Part shown: piece by piece, positions 9,120 to 18,034 of the stretch
Position numbering within the stretch: the stretch's first letter is position 1
How the letters are laid out: the number at the start of each line of letters is the position of its first letter
Source of the DNA: Bacteroidota bacterium
GTDB lineage: Bacteria; Bacteroidota; Bacteroidia; Bacteroidales; VadinHA17
Assembly (NCBI GenBank): GCA_029552825.1
Contig: JAKPDL010000227.1
Span: 62,001-126,000, forward strand
Reading direction: 5' to 3'
Length of the DNA: 64,000 nucleotides
Made by a program: the position numbers and the translations under genes
The notes under the pieces: generated by a model
What the model was told of the DNA's origin: nothing
Database searches by the model: none
What the model saw: only the letters and a program-made list of their open reading frames with translations

Positions 9120-9890
9120 ATGAACTTTAAATTGCCCTTTATTCCTGAAAGGCCCTCTAAACCTAGAACCAGAGGACTTACGATGGTAATGGACAAAGGA
9201 CTGAGTGTGAGGGAAGCTGAAGATTTTATGTCGGTAGGGAGTGAATATACCGATTATGTAAAACTCGGCTTTGGAACTTCAATTATCACTCCTGATTTGA
9301 AGAAGAAAATCAAAGTATATAAAAAGGCAGGTGTGATACCATACTTTGGAGGTACGCTTTTTGAAGTATTTCTAATAAGAAACATGTTTGAGGAATTTGT
9401 CAGATTTATTCAGGAATATGAAATTACTATGATTGAGATATCTGACGGTTCATACGATATTGAACATTCCCGGAAACTCGAATATATAAACAAACTCTCA
9501 AAGATAGCTACAGTTATTTCAGAGGTGGGGTCAAAAAAGAAAGAAGTAGTTTATACCCCTGACCAATGGGTAGCAATGATGAAGTCGGAACTTGAAGCCG
9601 GTTCTGTTAAAGTAATTGCAGAAGCACGGGAATCGGGTACAATAGGCATTTATAATGATGATGGATCTATAAATCATGCAGTTGTGGATGCGATATCAAC
9701 CCATGTTAACCTTGATAATGTTATTTGGGAAGCCCCAATGAAATCCCAGCAGGCGTGGTTTATAAAACATTTTGGTGCTAACGTTAATCTTGGAAATATT
9801 CCTCCCAATGAAATAATCCCACTCGAATCACTACGGCTAGGTCTGAGGGGAGATACCTTTTTCCAGTTCCTCCCGGATAATTTAAAATAA
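9120..9890 (+). CDS. Phosphosulfolactate synthase-like protein (ComA family)
   Basis: A 256-residue TIM-barrel protein resembling ComA, which adds sulfite to phosphoenolpyruvate to give phosphosulfolactate, the first step of archaeal coenzyme M synthesis. Family features are RTRGLTMVMDKGLS near the N-terminus, YVKLGFGTS, GVIPYFGGTLFEV, EISDG, and the C-terminal GLRGDT. Bacteroidota do not make coenzyme M by the archaeal route, and no comB or comC gene is nearby, so the product may feed sulfolactate or sulfonolipid metabolism or differ altogether. It lies between a TPR gene and aroE; both ComA and the shikimate pathway start from PEP. Family firm, reaction inferred. Confidence 0.82.
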   Translation: MNFKLPFIPERPSKPRTRGLTMVMDKGLSVREAEDFMSVGSEYTDYVKLGFGTSIITPDLKKKIKVYKKAGVIPYFGGTLFEVFLIRNMFEEFVRFIQEYEITMIEISDGSYDIEHSRKLEYINKLSKIATVISEVGSKKKEVVYTPDQWVAMMKSELEAGSVKVIAEARESGTIGIYNDDGSINHAVVDAISTHVNLDNVIWEAPMKSQQAWFIKHFGANVNLGNIPPNEIIPLESLRLGLRGDTFFQFLPDNLK

Positions 9891-9935
9891 GGCCGATTAA
9901 AAACTACGGGAGAATTTTATTATTTTGTTCATGAA

Positions 9936-10685
9936 ATGAGAAAATATGGCCTGATTGGGTACCCGCTTGAACACTCTTTTTCAAAGAAATACTTTGCCGA
10001 AAAATTCAGAAATGAAGGCATTGAAGATGCTTCATATGATAACTACCCACTGAAAAGTTTAAAGGAATTCGAAAAACTTATCAAAGAAGAAAAAGAATTA
10101 TCTGGACTAAATGTAACAATACCATATAAACAGGAAGTTATTCCTTTTCTCGATTCAGTTGACACTGAAGCATCCGAAGTGGGAGCTGTGAATGTTATTA
10201 AAATATACCGTAACGGTGATAAAATTGTATTGAAAGGTTATAATACTGATATCTATGGTTTCAGGGAGTCATTAAAGCCTTTTTTAAACAGAAAAATTAG
10301 CCATGCATTAGTACTTGGGACAGGTGGTAGTTCAAAGGCTGTTGCCTATGTTCTTGGACAATTGAGCATAAAAGTAATTTTTGTTTCACGTATAAAAAAG
10401 CCGGAATGCATAACCTATGAGGATATTAATGAGGAAGTTATCGACACTACAATGCTGATTGTCAATACCACACCGGTTGGAATGTACCCACTGACTGATA
10501 ATAAACCGGATATACCTTATCATTTGCTTTCCCCGTCACATATTCTGTACGATCTTATTTATAATCCCGAACAAACTCTGTTTCTCAAAGAAGGTTTAAG
10601 AAGAGGGTGTACAATAATAAACGGACTGGAAATGCTGAGGCTGCAGGCTGAAAAATCGTGGGAGATATGGAATAATCCTGATTAG
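9936..10685 (+). CDS. aroE: Shikimate dehydrogenase
   Basis: Reduces 3-dehydroshikimate to shikimate with NADPH in aromatic amino acid synthesis. It has 249 residues, shorter than the roughly 272 of E. coli. Shikimate-binding Ser14 and Ser16 are in LEHSFS, the catalytic Lys65 is in NVTIPYK, and Asp105 is in NTDIYGF. The nucleotide loop is LGTGGSSKA, followed by NTTPVGMYP and DLIYNP. It ends the TPR-comA-aroE run and overlaps the convergent truA by 4 bp. Confidence 0.95.
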   Translation: MRKYGLIGYPLEHSFSKKYFAEKFRNEGIEDASYDNYPLKSLKEFEKLIKEEKELSGLNVTIPYKQEVIPFLDSVDTEASEVGAVNVIKIYRNGDKIVLKGYNTDIYGFRESLKPFLNRKISHALVLGTGGSSKAVAYVLGQLSIKVIFVSRIKKPECITYEDINEEVIDTTMLIVNTTPVGMYPLTDNKPDIPYHLLSPSHILYDLIYNPEQTLFLKEGLRRGCTIINGLEMLRLQAEKSWEIWNNPD

Positions 10686-11437
10686 GAAAAAATGTCTCCC
10701 GGGTATTCAATGTCTTCAAGAAACAAACCTTTTGCCGGAACAGATTTCCCAGCTTTGCATCTGTCGCGGGCATTGATAATCTTTTCAAAATCATCCAGAT
10801 TTATTTTCTTGCGCCCTAATTCAACCATTGTCCCTACAATTGCTCTAACCATATTTCTGAGAAATCTATCGGCTTTAATGGTGAAAATGAGAAGATTATC
10901 TTCATCTTCCCATTTTGCATAATGAATGTTGCAAATATTTGTTTTTGCATTTGAATGCAGCTTACTGAAACTTGTAAAATCTGAATGTTTTGTCAGTATT
11001 AAGCAGGCTTTGTTCATGCAGTCTAAATCAAGATGGTAAGGCACAAACCATGATGTATCTTCACTGAAAGGATCTTTATTCTTGGTTATATAGTATTTGT
11101 ATGTTCTGGAAACTGCGCTATACCTTGCGTGTGCATCATTCCTAACCTTTTTAATTCTTTGTACTGCAATGTCAACAGGGAGAAACCTGTTTAATCTTGT
11201 CAAAAGGTTTTTTCTGGTTTCCAGATCATTATAAATACTGTCGAAATGTGCACAGAAAAATTTCGCATGAACACCCGAATCCGTTCTGCCTGCTCCAATA
11301 GTTGAAATCTTTTCCCTTAGTATGGTACTCAAAGCTTCATCTACAACTTTCTGAACGGTAATTGAGTTGGGCTGAATTTGCCATCCGAAATATTTTGTGC
11401 CTTTGAATGAAAGAAATACGAAGTATCGTGTAGTCAT
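10682..11437 (-). CDS. truA: tRNA pseudouridine(38-40) synthase
   Basis: Isomerises uridines 38-40 in the tRNA anticodon arm. It has 251 residues. The catalytic Asp53 is in GAGRTDSGVHA. Other family segments are YFGWQIQPN near the start, SRTYKYYI, FLRNMVRAIVGTM, and the final PAKGLFLEDIEY. It is transcribed toward aroE and overlaps its stop by 4 bp. Confidence 0.95.
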   Translation of the reverse strand: MTTRYFVFLSFKGTKYFGWQIQPNSITVQKVVDEALSTILREKISTIGAGRTDSGVHAKFFCAHFDSIYNDLETRKNLLTRLNRFLPVDIAVQRIKKVRNDAHARYSAVSRTYKYYITKNKDPFSEDTSWFVPYHLDLDCMNKACLILTKHSDFTSFSKLHSNAKTNICNIHYAKWEDEDNLLIFTIKADRFLRNMVRAIVGTMVELGRKKINLDDFEKIINARDRCKAGKSVPAKGLFLEDIEYPGDIFS

Positions 11438-11777
11438 GTGTTTTATTTACTGTAAATATATTCAATGTATAAATTTCTTTTTTCCGGTTAATTAACAATA
11501 ATTAACTCAAAATGCTTTTCGGAATATCCACAATTTGCTTATTTGCTGAATAACAGATTACTATTGAAATTTGTCCTGATTAATCAATTTTGTATTAAAT
11601 AAATTATAATACTAATAATCAAACAATTATCATAAGGGTCCATTTACTGAAAACAAATATTTTGTTCTCTGGCTATGAAGTAAATAATATTTCAATATTT
11701 TTGAAAATTCATCTTAAAATGTAAATTTACAATCGTTAAAACTAACCAGAACAGTTAAACCTTAAAACTATATCACT
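11438..11777. other. Divergent intergenic region upstream of the sugar permease
   Basis: A 340-bp AT-rich gap between the divergent truA and first MFS gene. I found no exact TAnnTTTG element, no strong hairpin and no small coding frame. It presumably holds both promoters, possibly with sugar-responsive control, but nothing specific can be supported. Confidence 0.35.
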
Positions 11778-13115
11778 ATGACAGAACAAAAAAGTACACA
11801 GGCAGCCGGTATGGCATTTATGGGGATGATTTTTTTCCTTTTTGGTTTTGTAACCACATTTAATATTACACTGGCTGATAAGTTTAAAGCTGTTTTTGAA
11901 TTAACGAATTTCGAGACTCAGCTTGTCAACTTTGCATTCTTTTTGACCTATTTTCTTCTCTCCTTTACTGCAGGGGGGATTATTAAAAAAATCGGGTATA
12001 AAGGAGGTGTTATTCTGGGTCTGTTATTGGTGGCATTAGGTAGTTTTCTGTTTTTCCCTGCCGCCAAAGCTCTTTCTTTTCCTTTCTTCCTGATTGCAAT
12101 TTTCATTATGGCAAGCGGTGTGGTATTTCTGCAGGTAGCAGCCAATCCTTACGTCACGGCTCTTGGACCTTCAGAAACAGCATCAGCAAGGCTGAATCTG
12201 ACACAGGCGCTTAATTCAATTGCAACTTATCTTGCTCCGATCATTGCGAGTGTTTTTGTGTTCAAGACAACCGCTGAAGCAGCACTGAGCGCAGCTGAAG
12301 CTGCCCAGTCGGTTCCAACACCTTTTATTATAATTGCAGTAGTGGTTATTATTATTGCAGTTGCAATCTATTTTATGAAGCTTCCTGTAATACCCACACA
12401 GGGTATCGAAAGAAAAAGTGTGTGGAAATATTCCCATGTTTTACTCGGAGCCGTGGGTATCTTCTGCTACGTGGGTGCTGAGGTTGGCTCTGCTGCAATG
12501 CTTCAGAGGTACTTCCAGGAAGCCATCAATATTGCTCAGTCCGACGCTGCAAAAATGATTGCTCTTTACTGGGGCGGTGCTATGATTGGAAGATTCTATG
12601 GTTCATTTATGTTATCAAAAATTGAGGCATCCAAGAAGTACATGTATACCGCTATTGTAATTGCTTTTGCAATCTTCGTCGGATGGTTCGTAAGGCGCGA
12701 AATTACTGATGGATTAATATTTGCCGGAATAGCAGTTGTAAATTACCTTGCATTTCTGATTGGTAAAGGAAAACCCAACAGGTCACTTGCAGTGTTTGGA
12801 ATTATAGCTGCATTATTATTGCTTGTAGTAATGTTTGCTTCAGGCAATATTATCCTCTGGCTGGGTCTTTCCGTTGGGTTTTTTAACTCAATAATGTTTC
12901 CAAATATCTTTACTCTTGGTGTTGACGGCCTTGATAAGGGAGAACTTAGCATGGCATCAGGTCTTATTAACAGCCTGATAGTTGGTGGCGCTGTTGTTCC
13001 GGTTTTGATGGGAATTGTGGCTGACAGTGCAGGTGTTAGATATGCATTTATTCTTCCTATTATCTGCTACCTGTATATTGTATTCTTTGCTCTTGTGGGA
13101 AGCAAGCATAAATAA
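11778..13115 (+). CDS. Sugar MFS transporter, FHS/GluP family (paralogue 1)
   Basis: A 445-residue inner-membrane permease with about 12 hydrophobic segments. It fits the fucose:H+ / glucose-galactose symporter group: GMIFFLFGFVTTFN in TM1, FLQVAANPYVTALGP with the conserved N-P-Y in TM4, and ETASARLNLTQALNSIAT. Proton-coupled uptake of a hexose is the expected role. The neighbouring galactokinase-type and aldose epimerase genes suggest galactose or a related sugar. The second permease at 15710 shares the same TM4 and following motif, so the two are paralogues. A hairpin at 13153-13189 separates it from galK. Confidence 0.9.
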   Translation: MTEQKSTQAAGMAFMGMIFFLFGFVTTFNITLADKFKAVFELTNFETQLVNFAFFLTYFLLSFTAGGIIKKIGYKGGVILGLLLVALGSFLFFPAAKALSFPFFLIAIFIMASGVVFLQVAANPYVTALGPSETASARLNLTQALNSIATYLAPIIASVFVFKTTAEAALSAAEAAQSVPTPFIIIAVVVIIIAVAIYFMKLPVIPTQGIERKSVWKYSHVLLGAVGIFCYVGAEVGSAAMLQRYFQEAINIAQSDAAKMIALYWGGAMIGRFYGSFMLSKIEASKKYMYTAIVIAFAIFVGWFVRREITDGLIFAGIAVVNYLAFLIGKGKPNRSLAVFGIIAALLLLVVMFASGNIILWLGLSVGFFNSIMFPNIFTLGVDGLDKGELSMASGLINSLIVGGAVVPVLMGIVADSAGVRYAFILPIICYLYIVFFALVGSKHK

Positions 13116-13152
13116 CATCTGTCTTTATTTTTTGGCATCTGATTTTAATTTG

Positions 13153-13189
13153 AAAGAGGTTGTCTGGAGATGTTTTAGACAACCTCTTT
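13153..13189 (+). terminator. Hairpin terminator after the first sugar permease
   Basis: A perfect 13-bp stem (13153-13165 with 13177-13189) closes an 11-nt loop, 37 bp after the permease stop. The following sequence has only a weak T-run, so it could be an attenuator or mRNA-stabilising hairpin rather than a strong terminator. Confidence 0.6.
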
Positions 13190-13213
13190 AACATAATTTT
13201 GTATTTCATATTA

Positions 13214-13221
13214 TATATTTG
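13214..13221 (+). promoter_or_regulatory. Putative -7 element of the galK-galM run
   Basis: TATATTTG matches TAnnTTTG, 30 bp before the galK start and just after the hairpin. No well-spaced -33 element is visible. Confidence 0.4.
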
Positions 13222-13251
13222 TTTTTCCGGATAACATAAAAACATTAAAAA

Positions 13252-14535
13252 ATGAAAACTTCTGAATATCTCATCAAATCAATTAATGGCGGTGATAATA
13301 AAATTTTCCGTGAACTTTACGGTAATGAACCTGCTGAACTGAAAAGACATGCCCGGAGGTATGAAACTCTTTTACGACAGTTCGAAGAAAACTTTGGCAA
13401 AAAAGAAGTTGAAATTTTCAGTTCACCGGGCAGAACAGAAATAGGAGGAAACCATACCGACCATAACTGGGGCAGGGTACTTGCTGGAGCAGTTAATCTC
13501 GATAATATATGTGTGGCAGCTAAAAATAATAAAAACATAATTCGTATTGTATCAGAAGGTTATCCTCGTTTTGAAGTAGATCTGGCTTCCCTTGCACCTG
13601 TTGCTGCCGAGAAATACACCTCTGCAGCACTTGTACGAGGAATATGTTCACGGTTTAAGGAATCAGGCTACAAAATTGGAGGCTTTGATGCATGTATTGA
13701 TGGTGGTGTGCCTAAGGGTTCAGGACTAAGCTCCTCTGCTTCATTTGAAGTTCTTATAGGTGTAATCCTTAATGAACTTTTCAACGACGGAAAAATTGAC
13801 CCCGTTCAAAATGCTATAATCGGACAATATTCCGAAAATAATTATTTTGGTAAACCTTGCGGTCTTATGGATCAGGTTGCAATTGCTATGGGAGGCCTGA
13901 TTACCATTGATTTCAAGGAACCTGCAAATCCAGTTGTGAAAAAAGTCAATTTTGATTTTACTTCAACTGGATATTCACTTGTTATAACTGATACAGGTGG
14001 CAGCCATGCAGATTTGAATGATGAATATGCTTCAATTCCGGCCGACATGAAAGCAGTTGCCGCTGAACTGGGTGCAAAAGTGCTCAGACAGGTAACTCTC
14101 GACCAGATAATTGAAATTGCTCCCAGAATAAGGGAAAAAGTAGGTGATAGAGCAATACTTCGTGCGATACACTTCCAGAAAGATAACCAGAGAGTAGTTG
14201 ACCAGGTTAATGCACTTGAAAGAAATGATTTCCATGCATTTCTGGAAATGGTTGTAGAATCAGGTTACAGCTCTTACATGTATAATCAGAACATTTTTGC
14301 TGTTATAAATCCCAGAGAACAGGGGGTCTCTCTTGCTCTTGCATTGAGTGAACTTGTACTGAAAGGCGAGGGTGCATGGCGTGTTCATGGAGGCGGATTT
14401 GCCGGAACTATTCAGGCGTTTGTTCCCAAAAACCTTCTCGAAAAATATTTAAATACACTTGAACACTTTTTCGGGAAAGGTGCATGCAAAACTCTGTTTA
14501 TCAGACACCAGGGCGCTTGTAAAGTAGAACTATAA
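13252..14535 (+). CDS. galK: Galactokinase-type GHMP kinase
   Basis: Predicted to phosphorylate galactose, or a related hexose, at C1. The 427 residues are longer than classical GalK (about 385), with an N-terminal extension of about 40 residues. The galactokinase signature appears as SPGRTEIGGNHTDHN at about 58-72; the usual EHTD is NHTD, a variant I associate with a Firmicutes/Bacteroidota subgroup. The GHMP ATP loop is GVPKGSGLSSSAS at about 150-162, and motif 3 is RVHGGGFAG. Flanking epimerase and permease genes support a sugar pathway, but no galT or galE is in the window. Confidence 0.85.
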   Translation: MKTSEYLIKSINGGDNKIFRELYGNEPAELKRHARRYETLLRQFEENFGKKEVEIFSSPGRTEIGGNHTDHNWGRVLAGAVNLDNICVAAKNNKNIIRIVSEGYPRFEVDLASLAPVAAEKYTSAALVRGICSRFKESGYKIGGFDACIDGGVPKGSGLSSSASFEVLIGVILNELFNDGKIDPVQNAIIGQYSENNYFGKPCGLMDQVAIAMGGLITIDFKEPANPVVKKVNFDFTSTGYSLVITDTGGSHADLNDEYASIPADMKAVAAELGAKVLRQVTLDQIIEIAPRIREKVGDRAILRAIHFQKDNQRVVDQVNALERNDFHAFLEMVVESGYSSYMYNQNIFAVINPREQGVSLALALSELVLKGEGAWRVHGGGFAGTIQAFVPKNLLEKYLNTLEHFFGKGACKTLFIRHQGACKVEL

Positions 14536-14542
14536 TTAACTA

Positions 14543-15607
14543 ATGTCAATTAGTATGAAAATAATTCCGGAAGAATCATTCAAAACAGTCCATAATGAAA
14601 AACCCGTAAACCTTTATACTTTAAAAAATAAAAATGGACTGATTGCCCAGATTACCAATTACGGTGCTATTATTGTTAGTATATTCATTCCTGATAAAAA
14701 CGGAAATTTTGCCGACATTGTTCAGGGTTATGATACTGCAAAAGAATATATCATGGGAAACGGTCCTTATATGGGAGCAGTTTGTGGCAGGTGTGCCAAC
14801 AGAATAGGAGGAGGAAAATTTATTCTTGGTGACAGGGAATATAAACTGGCAGTAAATAATGGACCGAATCACCTGCATGGAGGCTTAATCGGATTCAATA
14901 AAGTATTATGGGATGTAGTATCCTCAAATAATTCATCGGTAGAAATGCAATATTTATCCCGCGATGGGGAGGAGGGTTATCCTGGTAATCTGAATGTTAA
15001 AGTAAAATATTCTCTTACAGATGAAAATGAATTAAGAATTGATTATAATGCTTCTACTGATAAGTCTACGGTTGTCAATCTTACCAGTCATTCCTATTTC
15101 AACCTTGCTGGAGAAGGTTCAGGTCCAGTTTATGACCATGAGCTTATGATAAATGCAAGGTATTTCACTCCTACTGATGAAACAAATCTGCCTACCGGAG
15201 AAATACTGAGTGTTAAAGGAACTCCCATGGATTTTACTTCACCAAGGAAAATAGGAGAGGGGATTGACAGCGACTATATCCATATAAAATATGGTGCAGG
15301 TTATGATCATAACTGGGTATTGAGTCACCGCTGCGGTACACTTGGACTCGCTGCAATAGCTCGTGATCCAAAGTCGGGTCGTATTATGGAAGTCTATACA
15401 ACACAACCCGGACTACAGCTTTATACTGCAAACTGGATAGATAATGAAAGGGGGAAAGGTGGAAAAATATACGGAAGACGATGGGCATTTTGCCTTGAAA
15501 CACAGCATTTTCCAGATGCAATCAATAAGCCTCATTTCCCTTCTGTAATATTGAATCCGGGTGAAACCTACAGGCATACGTGTATTTATAAATTTAAAGC
15601 TGAATAA
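14543..15607 (+). CDS. galM: Aldose 1-epimerase (mutarotase)
   Basis: Interconverts alpha and beta anomers of galactose or glucose, supplying the alpha form to galactokinase. The 354 residues carry GALM-family features: TNYGAIIVSI, NHLHGG with the active-site histidine, NLTSHSYFNLAGEG with the second histidine, YDHNWVL, and the catalytic-glutamate region FCLETQHFPDAIN. It starts 7 bp after galK, so the two are probably co-translated. An internal ATG at 14555 is an equally plausible start. There is no signal peptide, so it is cytosolic. Confidence 0.94.
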   Translation: MSISMKIIPEESFKTVHNEKPVNLYTLKNKNGLIAQITNYGAIIVSIFIPDKNGNFADIVQGYDTAKEYIMGNGPYMGAVCGRCANRIGGGKFILGDREYKLAVNNGPNHLHGGLIGFNKVLWDVVSSNNSSVEMQYLSRDGEEGYPGNLNVKVKYSLTDENELRIDYNASTDKSTVVNLTSHSYFNLAGEGSGPVYDHELMINARYFTPTDETNLPTGEILSVKGTPMDFTSPRKIGEGIDSDYIHIKYGAGYDHNWVLSHRCGTLGLAAIARDPKSGRIMEVYTTQPGLQLYTANWIDNERGKGGKIYGRRWAFCLETQHFPDAINKPHFPSVILNPGETYRHTCIYKFKAE

Positions 15608-15709
15608 ATAATATGATTGTGCTGGGCTATGTTTTTGAACTATAAATAAAATACAAAAACCGATTCTGAATGTAAACAGTTAACCTTTAATTTGTTAAAA
15701 AATAAAACT

Positions 15710-16915
15710 ATGACAAACGAAAAAAACAAATTTCTGTTTCCGTTAATTGTAATGGCCTCACTATTCTTTTTGTTTGGCTTTATTACAACGATGAATAACT
15801 CGCTAATAAACTATCTTAAAGACGCTTTTGGTCTTAATGAAGTAGAGAAGCAGCTTCCCAACACTTTCTTTTATGGGGCTTACATTTTTTCAATTCCTGT
15901 TGGTTACCTTCTAAACAGGATTGGTTACAAAAACGGAGTACTTTCAGGCCTCGCTCTGGTGAGCCTTGGTTTTTTCCTGTGTATACCGGGTGTAACACTG
16001 GGTTATTACGGGTTCCTCAGCGCTGTTTCAGTATTTGCAATAGGGGTGGTATTGCTGCAGGTAGCTGCTAATCCATATGTAAATGCGCTTGGTAAACCAG
16101 AAACAGCAGCCAGTCGTCTGACCCTTACTAATGCACTTAACTCACTGGCTACTGTAATTGCTCCTATATTCGTTTCGATGCTTATTGTATCGTCTTCAAG
16201 CGGGGCCTCAGCAGATCCAAAGGCAGTCCAGGGACCATTCGCCGGAATTGGAATTGTAACGCTGGTTATTGTGATAATTATGTTCTTTCTTAAACTGCCA
16301 GAAATAAAAGAAGGAGAAGAAACTGAAGGAGTTGTACAGGAATATAAATCGAGTGCTTACAAATATCCACACATGTGGCTTGGATCACTTGCAATTTTCT
16401 TTTATATGGGTGTGGAAGTCGGAATTCCTAGCTTCTTTGCTGATTATTCTGCAAAGCTGGGATTTTCGTATGATGGTGAGATGAGAACAAAACTGCTGGC
16501 ATACTACTGGGCAGGTCTTATGGTAGGCCGTATAGCAGGCATATTCATTCTTAGAAAATATTCTGCAAGACAAATACTTAGTTTCAATGCTACTTTTGGA
16601 GCTCTAATGTTGCTTCTTTCCCTCGTTCTGGGTTCATTTGGAATGAATTCGGCAGCTCTTGTCTTATTCCTTGGAACAGGCTTGATGCACTCAATTATGT
16701 GGCCATGTATTTATAATCTGGCACTTGAAGATCTCGGACCTCATACCAAGGTAGGGTCAGGAGTTATTGCCACCTCTGTGATAGGCGCAGCCTTGCTGCC
16801 AATTATGATGGGAGGCATTCAGAAGAGCGTCGGACTAATTGCAGCAATATGCTGTCTGTTTGTTTATTATGCTTACATTACATATTTTGCATTAAAAGGT
16901 TCAAGGATCAGATAA
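15710..16915 (+). CDS. Sugar MFS transporter, FHS/GluP family (paralogue 2)
   Basis: A 401-residue inner-membrane permease with about 12 hydrophobic segments, from the same family as the gene at 11778. Shared motifs are FFLFGFITTMNN in TM1, LLQVAANPYVNALG, and ETAASRLTLTNALNSLAT. I chose the ATG at 15710 over an in-frame TTG at 15692 because the N-terminus then matches the family. Its stop TAA is followed directly by the GTG of the threonine aldolase gene, implying co-translation. Two permeases around one kinase and one epimerase may reflect different affinities or substrates. Confidence 0.9.
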   Translation: MTNEKNKFLFPLIVMASLFFLFGFITTMNNSLINYLKDAFGLNEVEKQLPNTFFYGAYIFSIPVGYLLNRIGYKNGVLSGLALVSLGFFLCIPGVTLGYYGFLSAVSVFAIGVVLLQVAANPYVNALGKPETAASRLTLTNALNSLATVIAPIFVSMLIVSSSSGASADPKAVQGPFAGIGIVTLVIVIIMFFLKLPEIKEGEETEGVVQEYKSSAYKYPHMWLGSLAIFFYMGVEVGIPSFFADYSAKLGFSYDGEMRTKLLAYYWAGLMVGRIAGIFILRKYSARQILSFNATFGALMLLLSLVLGSFGMNSAALVLFLGTGLMHSIMWPCIYNLALEDLGPHTKVGSGVIATSVIGAALLPIMMGGIQKSVGLIAAICCLFVYYAYITYFALKGSRIR

Positions 16916-17974
16916 GTGCAGGATAATTTGATTAAGAGGGGGTTTGCAAGCGACAACAATTCAGGAGTCCACCCCCTTATTCTTGAAGAGATACACGCTG
17001 TTAACCAGGGGCATGCGCTGGGTTATGGTGCTGATGTTTACACATCGCAGGCAGAAGTAATTTTTAAGCAACATTTTGGCGAAGACACCGAAGTATACTT
17101 TGTGTTTAATGGAACTGCGGCAAATGTTCTTGGTATTACAGGGGTACTAAAGCCATGGAATTCTGTCATAACTGCTTATACTTCTCATATTGAGCAGGAT
17201 GAATGCGGGGCTCTTGAGAACTTTGCAGGGTGTAAGGTCCTTACCGTTGATACTGATGACGGTAAAATAAACCCGGAGATGCTTCATAAGCATATGCACG
17301 GATTTGGATTTGAACATCATTCCCAGCCAAAGGTTGTTTCAATAACCCAGTCTACAGAAATGGGTACTGTTTATACACCGGAAGAAATTAAATCTCTTGC
17401 CGATTATGTGCACAAACATGACATGCTGTTGCATATGGATGGGGCAAGAATTGCAAATGCAGCTGTTTATCTTGGTCTGCCTTTCAGGAATTTTACAACT
17501 GATGCAGGAGTCGATTTGTTGACATTTGGCGGTACCAAGAATGGTATGATGTATGGCGAAGCAATATGTTTTCTGCGTCAGGGACTGGCACCAGATTTCA
17601 AATATGTACGAAAACAGGGCATGCATCTTGCCTCGAAAATGAGATATATAGCAGCGCAATATATTGCATACTTCAGAAATAATTTATGGTATGAGCTTGC
17701 GAGTCATTCAAACAGAATGGCAGGGATATTATATAATAGAATTAAGGATATTGAAGGTATAATAATTACTCAGCCTGTACAGTCGAATGGGGTTTTCATA
17801 ATTATGCCGCCTGAGGTGGCTGAGAGAATTCAAAAGAAGTATTTTTTCTATACATGGAATGAGAAAAAGAATGAATACAGGCTGATGACAACCTGGGACA
17901 CAACTGAAGAAGATATTAATCTGTTTTCGGAGCTATTGAGATCAGAAATGGAGAGTTACATAAAAAGATTATGA
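16916..17974 (+). CDS. ltaE: Low-specificity threonine aldolase
   Basis: PLP enzyme predicted to cleave threonine or allo-threonine to glycine and acetaldehyde. The 352 residues show the family landmarks: FASDNNSGVHP near the N-terminus, VFNGTAANVL, LHMDGARIANAA, and the PLP-lysine segment FGGTKNGMMYGE. It starts with GTG immediately after the permease stop, with no gap. It ends at a strong hairpin shared with tonB. Family members also act on other beta-hydroxy amino acids, so exact specificity is open. Confidence 0.92.
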   Translation: MQDNLIKRGFASDNNSGVHPLILEEIHAVNQGHALGYGADVYTSQAEVIFKQHFGEDTEVYFVFNGTAANVLGITGVLKPWNSVITAYTSHIEQDECGALENFAGCKVLTVDTDDGKINPEMLHKHMHGFGFEHHSQPKVVSITQSTEMGTVYTPEEIKSLADYVHKHDMLLHMDGARIANAAVYLGLPFRNFTTDAGVDLLTFGGTKNGMMYGEAICFLRQGLAPDFKYVRKQGMHLASKMRYIAAQYIAYFRNNLWYELASHSNRMAGILYNRIKDIEGIIITQPVQSNGVFIIMPPEVAERIQKKYFFYTWNEKKNEYRLMTTWDTTEEDINLFSELLRSEMESYIKRL

Positions 17975-17986
17975 ATGATAGGAAAT

Positions 17987-18016
17987 AAAAAAGGGGCTTT
18001 AATCAGCCCCTTTTTT
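17987..18016. terminator. Bidirectional terminator between ltaE and tonB
   Basis: A 12-bp perfect stem (17987-17998 with 18005-18016) with a 6-nt loop. The GC core is flanked by A6 on the left and a T-run on the right, so it works as a Rho-independent terminator on both strands for the two convergent genes. Confidence 0.9.
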
Positions 18017-18034
18017 ATTTTATGCTTTCCTTGT

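Noticed and set aside
13153-13189. Riboswitch candidate upstream of galK
   Set aside because: The only structure is one simple hairpin; no conserved aptamer core is visible.
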